Below the pieces are notes generated by a model that worked only from the letters and a program-made list of their open reading frames with translations, did not search any database and was not told the origin of the DNA. Positions 29,404 to 35,858 of a stretch of DNA of 64,000 bases are shown here, piece by piece. The first letter of the stretch is position 1. Each line of letters opens with the position of its first letter. The position numbers and the translations under genes were made by a program. This DNA comes from Zhihengliuella sp. (GTDB lineage Bacteria; Actinomycetota; Actinomycetes; Actinomycetales; Micrococcaceae): NCBI RefSeq assembly GCF_031178195.1, contig NZ_JAPSJL010000009.1, forward strand, positions 1 to 64,000, given 5' to 3'.

Positions 29404-29450
29404 TTTTCGCAGACGGTACCCCGCCCCGGCGGGGAGAACGTCTGCGAAAA
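29404..29450. repeat. 12-bp inverted repeat just before tRNA-Pro
   Basis: TTTTCGCAGACG (29404-29415) and CGTCTGCGAAAA (29439-29450) are perfect inverted repeats enclosing a second stem CCCCG/CGGGG. The hairpin ends 3 nt before the tRNA. It may end der transcription or form a 5' leader structure of the pre-tRNA; the ends give no clear U-tract on the + strand. Confidence 0.7.
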
Positions 29451-29453
29451 CTT

Positions 29454-29527
<74 letters not shown>

Positions 29528-29579
29528 CCGTGTGATGTGTCGGGACATCGTTGACAGATGTCTCAGCACATCGTTGACA

Positions 29580-29621
29580 GGAGGTCCTCCGAACCTATGG
29601 GTTCGGAGGACCTCCTTTTTT
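29580..29621 (+). terminator. strong intrinsic terminator after tRNA-Pro
   Basis: A 16-bp perfect stem (GGAGGTCCTCCGAACC / GGTTCGGAGGACCTCC) with a 4-nt loop and a run of six T follows the tRNA by 52 bp. It lies inside the IS remnant, so it probably arrived with the element and now also ends tRNA transcription. Confidence 0.9.
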
Positions 29622-29788
29622 GTGCGTGGGTGCGGATTCGCCCGCAACTTGCGGTGAGGCTTCGGCCCGTCGAGTCGGTCGTCTACTGAGGTTTCTACCG
29701 TTCGGCCCCTGGAGCGTCGGACCGCGTGCTTCGGACATGTAGCGGTGTACGTTCCCCGGGACTGCGGTGCCCGCGCTCTGGGGCTGGT

Positions 29789-29929
29789 TTACACCTCTTT
29801 GGAGCCATATTCGACCGACAGTGCGTAGATCCACTGATGGCTCGCGCCGTACTTTGTGGCGGCCGCGGTGACGCTCAGGCCCTCCTCGAGCACGGAGCGG
29901 ACGATGACGAGGTTCTTCTGCTTTCCCAT
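29789..29929 (-). pseudogene. IS481-family transposase, N-terminal stub
   Basis: From ATG 29929 the frame reads MGKQKNLVIVRSVLEEGLSV and continues into TAAATKYGASHQWIYALS, the N-terminal helix-turn-helix of IS481 transposases. It stops after 46 residues; the DDE catalytic core is missing. The reading continues upstream without a stop to about 29971. It cannot transpose by itself. Confidence 0.7.
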
Positions 29930-30027
29930 GCCCGGCTCAACGCCGCAGTTGTCAACGATGTCCCGAGACACCTGTCAAGTATCACCGGCGGTGCCGCTCC
30001 AGAGACTGTCGACTATGTTCTGAGACT

Positions 30028-30471
30028 GTGCAAGAGAATGGCGAGTTGAAGCGGGTGCATGTCGCCCTGATGAGTCCCTCATCGTTTCGCCACGAGGCTC
30101 GAGCGTCGCACGACGCGCCGGTCCGGCCCGTTGTCTCCCCGTCGAGGTGGAATCGGGGATGAGCCTGGTGCTTACGTCGCTGCCGTGGCCGCCGCCGTCG
30201 TCGCGACCGAAGCTGACGGCTGACTCGGCCTCAAGATGCTTCAACTTGTCCGTGCTCCATGGAACCATCTATCTATGGACGAGCGCACGGAGCTGAAGCT
30301 CCTGAAAATTCCTAGTATCCGGTGTGGACGAACGCTCGGACTGTTACCGCATGCTCATCTATGCGACGGCAGTGTTGTGAAGCGGACATACTTAGGGGTC
30401 TCCGAAAAACATGCTTCGAAGCGAGCCGAGCGAGCACTTGGGCGTTCAGCCACAGTTCAGTTTGGGTTGTG
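30028..30471. other. no gene recognised between IS remnant and kwaA
   Basis: About 440 bp. The first 200 bp have the G+C-rich character of the chromosome; from about 30240 the sequence turns A+T-richer and continues so through the Kiwa genes. Short open frames exist on both strands, but none has a plausible start, composition or recognisable motif. The promoter of kwaA should lie in the last 150 bp; I could not identify it with confidence. Confidence 0.5.
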
Positions 30472-30969
30472 ATGGCTAGGCTTCTCCTATTCTTATCGTC
30501 ATTGTCTCCCGGAATTGTCGTCGCCGGCATCAGGGCGGCAGGAGAGTTTGGCTTCCCGGGTTGGATCATCACACTGGTTGGAGTCGTTCTCATGCCCGTC
30601 GGCTTCTTCACCGTTCGGTCAAGAAAGGGGAACGCAGCCATTCCAACAGAAATTGTGTCAGTTAAGGATGAGACACTCCAGATTCCGACGTACTTGATTA
30701 CATTCATATTCCCGTTTCTATTCGTCCAGATAGACGACCTCTGGACCTTGGCGGCCCTAGCAGTTTTCGTCGGGTTGGTCTCCGTCCTATTATGGAAAAA
30801 CGATATTTCGTTAATAAATCCGGGTATGCTTGTTTCAAAGTATAGAATGTATGAGGTAGAGTCGGTGGATGGTCGGAATCTAATTGTAGTCTCAACCAGG
30901 AGGCCTTACGTCAGGGACTACGAGGACCTCCATCATTTGGCCGGACGCACTTATGTTTTATCAGATTAA
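30472..30969 (+). CDS. kwaA: Kiwa system membrane protein KwaA
   Basis: A 165-residue membrane protein with four predicted helices: residues about 3-20 (LLLFLSSLSPGIVVAGI), 27-48 (GFPGWIITLVGVVLMPVGFF), 72-86 (TYLITFIFPFLFVQI) and 91-109 (TLAALAVFVGLVSVLLW), then a soluble C-terminal part. The SLSP motif in the first helix, the four-helix layout and the size fit KwaA. Sequence identity to known KwaA is not something I can measure, so the call leans on the KwaB neighbour 20 bp downstream. ATG 30472 is used; the reading upstream to 30322 is Cys- and Ser-rich and unlike a protein. Codon use is much more A+T-rich than in flanking genes, a sign of transfer. Expected role: membrane anchor and sensor of phage infection. 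Confidence 0.72.
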   Translation: MARLLLFLSSLSPGIVVAGIRAAGEFGFPGWIITLVGVVLMPVGFFTVRSRKGNAAIPTEIVSVKDETLQIPTYLITFIFPFLFVQIDDLWTLAALAVFVGLVSVLLWKNDISLINPGMLVSKYRMYEVESVDGRNLIVVSTRRPYVRDYEDLHHLAGRTYVLSD

Positions 30970-30989
30970 TAATCGTAGTTGGGGAGAAT

Positions 30990-31940
30990 ATGGATAACGA
31001 ATTAAAGGATCTGACGCTCTTGCAGTTTTCGGAGGCCGATCCAATCACTTTGGCGGTCGGTTGGACGGTTGGCAAGAACACAAAGGTTCGCCAGATAATG
31101 CTTGGTGAAGATGTGAGCGCAGCATTCATGTCGGTAGCCATGCGCACGGTCGACGATTTGGGACAGCGTGAGGCCGCGGAGTGGACGCCGGATGCTGACC
31201 TAACCCCGGAGACATATTTGGTCTTGCGAGCGGATGAAGTTGGCGACGCGCCTACACTCACCAGTGATCATGACCATGGGAAGTCCTTTCTGAATGTTTT
31301 GGCTGAGGCGGAACGATTAGAGGCAATCAACCCCAGGCATTTACCAACTGGTGACGTTTCGTTTTACGCCATCGTTATCGGTAAGCCGGGTGCGAGGAAA
31401 GCTTTCATTAGACGCAGTAACCCAAGAAGAGGACTAAAGAGGGGGCGCATATACAGCACGTTAGGCGATTCTCTTCAGCGTGTTGAGGATCCAATTTTCG
31501 CATTTGACGACTGGGTGGACCTAGTCTTGGACGGACCGTATCTGTATATCTTAAGTCAAACAGTATTCGCTGCCTTCTTTAGAGATCAAGAAACCTTGGC
31601 AAAGAAGATTCCGGAATGGATTGACCAGTTAACGAATCATGTCCCGTTGGCGGACTCGAGTCGAGACGTGATAAGAGGGAAGGTTAGCCGCGACTCGCGC
31701 CTTAAGGCGCGGCTCGAAGCAATAGTCCGCCGCGGTCACTTGGGTGAAGTTACAGCAGAGACACTTCGCAGGGCCATGGAAGACAACGAACTGGATCCTG
31801 ATCGTCTTTTAGATGAGAGTGGTAATCTTACGTTGGAGGAAGACGATGTCCCTCAGGTTTTGTACCTTTTGAATGAAGATCTATTTACTGGTTCGCTGAC
31901 AAAAACCGGTTTTAGGGCTGATAGAAAAGCGGCGCGTTAA
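30990..31940 (+). CDS. kwaB: Kiwa system protein KwaB (DUF4868)
   Basis: A 316-residue soluble protein, the length of known KwaB. The DUF4868 core is seen in KAFIRRSNPRRGLKRGRIYS, VEDPIFAFDDWVDLVLDGPY and LYILSQTVFAAFFRDQE, where a basic segment is followed by the F-D-hydrophobic-D-G strand pair and a YIL..F..F helix. The C-terminal half (about 205-300) is helical. GGGGAG lies 6 nt before ATG 30990, and kwaA ends 20 bp upstream, so the two form an operon. In studied Kiwa systems KwaB works with KwaA at the membrane and binds DNA to block phage replication or transcription. Codon use is A+T-rich relative to the chromosome. A DUF4868 protein outside Kiwa is the main alternative. Confidence 0.8.
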   Translation: MDNELKDLTLLQFSEADPITLAVGWTVGKNTKVRQIMLGEDVSAAFMSVAMRTVDDLGQREAAEWTPDADLTPETYLVLRADEVGDAPTLTSDHDHGKSFLNVLAEAERLEAINPRHLPTGDVSFYAIVIGKPGARKAFIRRSNPRRGLKRGRIYSTLGDSLQRVEDPIFAFDDWVDLVLDGPYLYILSQTVFAAFFRDQETLAKKIPEWIDQLTNHVPLADSSRDVIRGKVSRDSRLKARLEAIVRRGHLGEVTAETLRRAMEDNELDPDRLLDESGNLTLEEDDVPQVLYLLNEDLFTGSLTKTGFRADRKAAR

Positions 31941-32582
31941 TAAAGCGTGCGGAAGCCAAAAGTCGAGGACCCGGTGACGAACGTCATATGTTGCTTGTCA
32001 GCTATTCGATGCTACTTGAAATCTTCAAGGCTATATCTCTTGATGAATGAATGAAGTTGCCGACACTGGCGTAATGGCAGGACTCTCGGCTGGCGTATGC
32101 CAGTCGAGAGTCCTGCGCTTATCGCTTCTAACCATACTTTGCCCTTAGGCGCCTTTTCGATATTTGACTAATGATGAACGAGAAGGCTCTAAAGCTTTGT
32201 GGAGGTGGTGCCGGACTGGGGGCTTAGCATCTGAGTGGGACAGCGTGAGGTGATACCCGCGGGACCCGAGTCAACCCCTTCGGGCGTGGGTGCATTCTGC
32301 GGGTCTTGTTTGGTAAACCTAGATGTGCTCACTCGATAGCATCGTGAATTCCACTGCGGAAGGCCTCTTGCAGGAAAGATATTTTCATAGGGCCGGGCCT
32401 CGACCGACACCGCTATTTGCCAGATGGGAGATATTGTCTCTGTCGTATTCTCTCGCCGACGCCTCAAGAAGCCAACGTTGCGTAACTGTGTCCAAATAAG
32501 GGCTCGGCCGTTCATTACTTGATCGTCCGCCTCTTTTTCGGGAATTTCTTTGATGATTTTATCAGTGTGGCATGCCAATCAG
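31941..32582. other. A+T-rich intergenic stretch downstream of kwaB
   Basis: About 640 bp with no gene I can support. It contains one long hairpin (32077-32116). A 129-residue open frame on the - strand (32189-32578) has no recognisable domain or convincing ribosome site. There is no repeat of the tRNA-Pro 3' end, so no attachment site is visible. The stretch ends where the G+C-rich chromosome resumes at the AI-2E-type gene. Confidence 0.5.
32077..32116 (+). terminator. long hairpin after the Kiwa operon
   Basis: GCAGGACTCTCG (32077-32088) pairs perfectly with CGAGAGTCCTGC (32105-32116), and the loop holds a further CTGGC/GCCAG stem. It lies 137 nt after kwaB. It may terminate the operon; the trailing bases have only a few T. 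Confidence 0.6.
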
Positions 32583-33689
32583 TCAGACATTTCGGTCTAG
32601 GCGCGGGATGACGATTCGCTTGATGATGAGCAGGATCGCCGCGGTCACTGGGATGGCTACCAAAGCTCCCAGGAGCCCGAGCAGCGTGCCGCCGACCAGC
32701 GCTCCGATGACCACGAGTGAGCCTGGAACGGAGATGGTGCGGTTCATGACCCGGGGCGTGAGCAGGTAGGCCTCGAGCTGCATGTAGACGAGATACACGA
32801 GCGCGAAGACCAGTGCGTCCGTCGGGCTGGTGAAGAGGGCGAAGAGCGTGCCGATGCCCCAGAACAAGACCGGACCCACCAGTGGGATCAGCGTGATGCA
32901 GAAGGCGACCACGGCCATCAGCTGGGGGAACGGCAGCCCCAGGATGAGGTGCAGCACGAAGGTGAACACCGCGTTGAAGAGGGCCAGGACCACCATCCCG
33001 GCGAGGTAGCTGCCGACCGAGGCCGTGATCTCCTCCGTGAGCTCACCGACGATCGTCCGATTGCGAGCCGGGGCCAGCCGGATCAGTGACGACTTCATCG
33101 CCGGCAGGGAGGCCAGGAAGTAGAGACCCAGCACGAGGACGATCACGATTCCGGAGAGCGCCGTGGCGAGCGTGGAGCCGATCTGCAGGACGCCGCCGCC
33201 GATCGCAGCGAGATTGGTGGGATCCGTCAGGAACGCCTGCGCGTCGGCGAGCATCGAGCCGACGCGGTCACCGAACGTCTCTTGGAGCCACCGGTAGAGA
33301 TCCGACTCCTGGAAGTCCGCGATCAGCGTGGGGGCGGACCGCACGAACTGCGCCACCTGGTTCACCACGGTGGGGATGATGAGCAGCAGCACCCCGGCGA
33401 GCGCCACGACGAATCCGAGGCACACGAGGACGATGCTCCACGCGCGGGAGAGCTTCCCGCGTGAAATGCGGCGGACGAGCGGATCGAGGCCGAGGGCGAT
33501 GAAGAGTGCCAGCGCGACGTAGACGAGGACGGTCGAGAGGCTGGTCAGGGCCGCGCCCAGCGCGAGCGCGGCGAGGCCACCGAGGGTGAGGAAGAAGCCG
33601 GCCTGGAAGGGCCGGCGCAGGATCGCGCCGACGGCCCGGCCTGCGGTGGGGGCGGCCGTCTCAGTGGTGGGAACCCCATCGGTGCTCAT
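32583..33689 (-). CDS. AI-2E family membrane transporter
   Basis: A 368-residue membrane protein with about eight helices. The paired N-terminal helices (GFFLTLGGLAALALGAAL; VLVYVALALFIALGLDPLV), the VLLLIIPTVVNQVAQFV stretch and the C-terminal LIPLVGPVLFWGIGTLFAL and ALVAIPVTAAILLIIKRI mark the AI-2 exporter (PerM) superfamily. Members export small signals or act as Na+/H+ antiporters; the substrate is unknown. ATG 33689 is chosen since TAGAGT lies 7 nt upstream, a leaderless layout; GTG starts further up add residues of no family likeness. Confidence 0.9.
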   Translation of the reverse strand: MSTDGVPTTETAAPTAGRAVGAILRRPFQAGFFLTLGGLAALALGAALTSLSTVLVYVALALFIALGLDPLVRRISRGKLSRAWSIVLVCLGFVVALAGVLLLIIPTVVNQVAQFVRSAPTLIADFQESDLYRWLQETFGDRVGSMLADAQAFLTDPTNLAAIGGGVLQIGSTLATALSGIVIVLVLGLYFLASLPAMKSSLIRLAPARNRTIVGELTEEITASVGSYLAGMVVLALFNAVFTFVLHLILGLPFPQLMAVVAFCITLIPLVGPVLFWGIGTLFALFTSPTDALVFALVYLVYMQLEAYLLTPRVMNRTISVPGSLVVIGALVGGTLLGLLGALVAIPVTAAILLIIKRIVIPRLDRNV

Positions 33690-33696
33690 ATCCGTC

Positions 33697-33702
33697 ACTC
33701 TA
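33697..33702 (-). promoter_or_regulatory. -10 element of the leaderless AI-2E transporter gene
   Basis: TAGAGT on the - strand is separated by 7 nt from ATG 33689. It matches the spacing seen for other leaderless genes in this window. Confidence 0.5.
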
Positions 33703-33784
33703 ACCGGGCGAATGACCACCATCGGGAGGCGGTGCCGCGGGGCCGGCGCTGAGTTTCACTGTCCGATCCGCGACGGGGATGTCC

Positions 33785-34375
33785 CTACGCCGCACCGGCG
33801 GAACCGATGAGGTCGCGGGCGGTGCCCAGACTCGCCGCGGCCTCGGCTGGGGCGACTCGGATCAGGGCGAAGGCGGCGATGACGAGCCCGGTGACCACGT
33901 CGGCCAGTTGGCTAGTTCGTTCTCCGGGAAGCCCGGGGGAATGGGCCTCAATGCCGCGCTCGATCGCGGCCCGCAGCTCGCTCCGGTACTCCGCGATGAG
34001 CCCGGCGACCGCGGCGTCCTGGCCGATCGGGGCACCGGCGGCGTTGATCAGCAAGCAGCCGCAGGTGGCCGGCAGGGAGCCGGCCTGCTCGAAGGCCCGC
34101 CGCATCCCGTCCAGGTACTCGAGGACCGCGTGGGGTTCCACAGCCTCCGCCTGCAGGGGTGCGAGCCGCGGCCGCAGGATCTCGTCGAAGTAGCTGCGCA
34201 CCGCGGCGTCGAAGAGTCCGCGCTTGGAACCGAACGTGTTGTAGATGCTCGAGCGGCTCAGCCCGGTCGCCTGCTCCAGCTCCGGGATGGACGTGTTGTC
34301 ATACCCGGAACGCCAGAAGAGCGCGCGGGCCGCTCGGACGACGTCGTCCCGGGCGAAGGCCTGGGTCCGTGGCAT
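33785..34375 (-). CDS. TetR-family transcriptional repressor
   Basis: A 196-residue TetR regulator. The helix-turn-helix covers residues 8-50 (VVRAARALFWRSGYDNTSIP; TGLSRSSIYNTFGSKRGLF). The ligand domain contains PATCGCLLINAAGAP, found in the branch of TetR proteins that control NADPH oxidoreductases and sense electrophiles, where the Cys may react. GGGAGGG lies 9 nt before ATG 34375. The gene is divergent from the MDR oxidoreductase, and the 85-bp space between them carries short repeats TGTACAG and TGTATAC that could be its operator. Confidence 0.88.
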   Translation of the reverse strand: MPRTQAFARDDVVRAARALFWRSGYDNTSIPELEQATGLSRSSIYNTFGSKRGLFDAAVRSYFDEILRPRLAPLQAEAVEPHAVLEYLDGMRRAFEQAGSLPATCGCLLINAAGAPIGQDAAVAGLIAEYRSELRAAIERGIEAHSPGLPGERTSQLADVVTGLVIAAFALIRVAPAEAAASLGTARDLIGSAGAA

Positions 34376-34460
34376 CGCTCACCCTCCCTTTCTGTACAGA
34401 CCATTACAGTATACATTGGTCCCATCAGGAGCCACCCGCAGAAAGGAAACCCGACCACCC

Positions 34461-35489
34461 ATGTCTGATTTCAGCACCACGCAGATCCAGCTCGTCTCCC
34501 GCCCCACCGGGTGGCCGACGCCGGAGAACTTCCGCACCGTGGAGGTCTCCTACGGCGACCTGCAGTCCGGCGAGGTCCGGGTCCGCAACGAGTTCGTCTC
34601 CGTGGACCCGTACATGCGCGGCCGCATGAGCGACGCCCGCAGCTACGTGGCCCCCTACGAGCTCGGCACCACCATCGGCGGCGGCGCCGTCGGCCGCGTG
34701 GTCGAGTCCGCCACCGACGAGGTGCCCGTCGGCGCGCTCGTCCTGCACCAGCACGGCTGGACCGACGCCGTCCAGGCCGACGCCTCCACCTTCCGCGTCC
34801 TGCCCGAGCTGCCCGGCGTCCCCGACTCCGTGCACCTGCACATCCTCGGCATGACCGGCCTGACCGCCTGCGTGGGCCTCACCCGGATCGCCGAGCTCAA
34901 GCAGGGCGAGACCGTCTTCGTCTCCGGCGCCGCGGGCGCCGTGGGCACCGCCGTGGGCCAGATCGCCCGCCTCCTCGGCGCCGGGCGCGTCATCGGCTCG
35001 GCCGGCTCCGCCGAGAAGGTCGAGCTGCTCACCGGCAAGTACGGCTACGACGCCGCCTTCAACTACAAGGACGGCGACGTTCGCGAGCTGCTGGCCGAGG
35101 CTGCGCCCGAGGGCATCGATGTCTTCTTCGACAACGTCGGCGGCGACCACCTCGAGGCTGCCATGGCCGCGTTCAACGACGGCGGCCGCGGTGCCCTCTG
35201 CGGGGCGATCTCCGGCTACAACACCACCGAGAAGCCCGCCGGGCCGGACAACATGGCCAACATGATCACCCGCGGGCTCACCCTCAAGGGATTCACGCTG
35301 GCCTCCTACTTCCACGTCGCCCCCGAGTTCCAGGAGAAGATGAGCGGCTGGTTCGCCGAGGGCAAGATCTCCTACGACGAGACCGTCGTGGACGGCATCG
35401 AGAACACCGTCGACGCGTTCCTCGACATGATGCGCGGCGGCAACATCGGCAAGATGCTCGTCCGCGTCGGCGAGCCCGCCGGCCAGTAG
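34461..35489 (+). CDS. NADP-dependent oxidoreductase, MDR superfamily (CurA/PTGR-like)
   Basis: A 342-residue zinc-free medium-chain reductase. N-terminal NEFVSVDPYMRGRMSDARSY, the Rossmann motif VSGAAGAVGTAVGQIARLLG and DVFFDNVGGDHLEAAM with GAISGYN are signatures of the leukotriene B4 12-hydroxydehydrogenase / curcumin reductase branch. These reduce the C=C bond of alpha,beta-unsaturated carbonyls with NADPH. GAAAGGAAA lies 11 nt before ATG 34461. It is divergent from a TetR gene that probably represses it. Confidence 0.9.
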   Translation: MSDFSTTQIQLVSRPTGWPTPENFRTVEVSYGDLQSGEVRVRNEFVSVDPYMRGRMSDARSYVAPYELGTTIGGGAVGRVVESATDEVPVGALVLHQHGWTDAVQADASTFRVLPELPGVPDSVHLHILGMTGLTACVGLTRIAELKQGETVFVSGAAGAVGTAVGQIARLLGAGRVIGSAGSAEKVELLTGKYGYDAAFNYKDGDVRELLAEAAPEGIDVFFDNVGGDHLEAAMAAFNDGGRGALCGAISGYNTTEKPAGPDNMANMITRGLTLKGFTLASYFHVAPEFQEKMSGWFAEGKISYDETVVDGIENTVDAFLDMMRGGNIGKMLVRVGEPAGQ

Positions 35490-35678
35490 CCCGGCTCCCG
35501 CCCTCGCCTCGGGACGTCGCCATCGAGCGGCGGGGCGGCGGGGCGATCGCCCTTGGGCGGCAGAGGCGGAAGGCTGAAGTGTCCGACGGAGAGGGCCCCG
35601 CGAGCATGCGCTCCGGGGGTCTCGCCGTTTCATTTTCTGCTCCCCACGTGCCCGTTTTCCTGCAAGCCATGTAAATAG

Positions 35679-35717
35679 TGGAAACGCTTGCACTCCTCGT
35701 CGGCGCCCGCCTAGTGT
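35679..35717 (+). promoter_or_regulatory. amylopullulanase promoter with LacI-type operator
   Basis: TGGAAACGCTTGCA (35679-35692) fits TGNAANCGNTTNCA, the operator of LacI-family sugar regulators. It overlaps a -35 element TTGCAC (35688-35693), 18 bp from a -10 element TAGTGT (35712-35717). A bound repressor would block this promoter. The leader to GTG 35859 would be about 135 nt. The rest of the 369-bp gap between 35490 and 35858 holds no gene. Confidence 0.7.
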
Positions 35718-35858
35718 GCTCTGTATCACTCCACCCCGGTGCGCTGCGGGCTGGCCGGAACCACGCGAGTTTTCGCGACTCCGGGCCGGTCCGCGCCGCC
35801 GGGATCCATCGCCGCAGCGGGCACGCTGCGCTGACGCAGAGAAGACGAGGCAGCCTTC

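Larger units (their letters stand above)
29536..29970 (-). mobile_element. IS481-type remnant (element 1), 435 bp between terminal repeats
   Basis: TGTGTCGGGACATCGTTGACA at 29536-29556, one base longer than can be usefully shortened, has a reverse copy at 29950-29970 (20 of 21 identical). These match IS481-family ends known from actinobacteria. Only an N-terminal transposase stub remains inside, so most of the usual 1 kb has been deleted. The left end lies 8 bp after tRNA-Pro. Confidence 0.7.
29559..30027 (-). mobile_element. second pair of IS481-type repeats (element 2), offset
   Basis: A related repeat, TGTCTCAGCACATCGTTGAC, at 29559-29579 has a reverse copy at 30007-30027 (17 of 21 identical). 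It is more diverged than the first pair, and the two pairs interleave rather than nest. This suggests two overlapping or successively inserted elements. Confidence 0.5.

Noticed and set aside
30322-30471. Longer start for kwaA, adding 50 residues
   Set aside because: The added residues are Cys- and Ser-rich and unlike any membrane or soluble domain; ATG 30472 gives the expected first helix.
32189-32578. 129-codon gene on the - strand in the island
   Set aside because: No ribosome site, no domain, and its composition is that of random A+T-rich sequence; kept only as unassigned DNA.
35589-35650. Terminator hairpin after the MDR oxidoreductase gene
   Set aside because: The inverted repeat has several mismatches and no clear T-tract.
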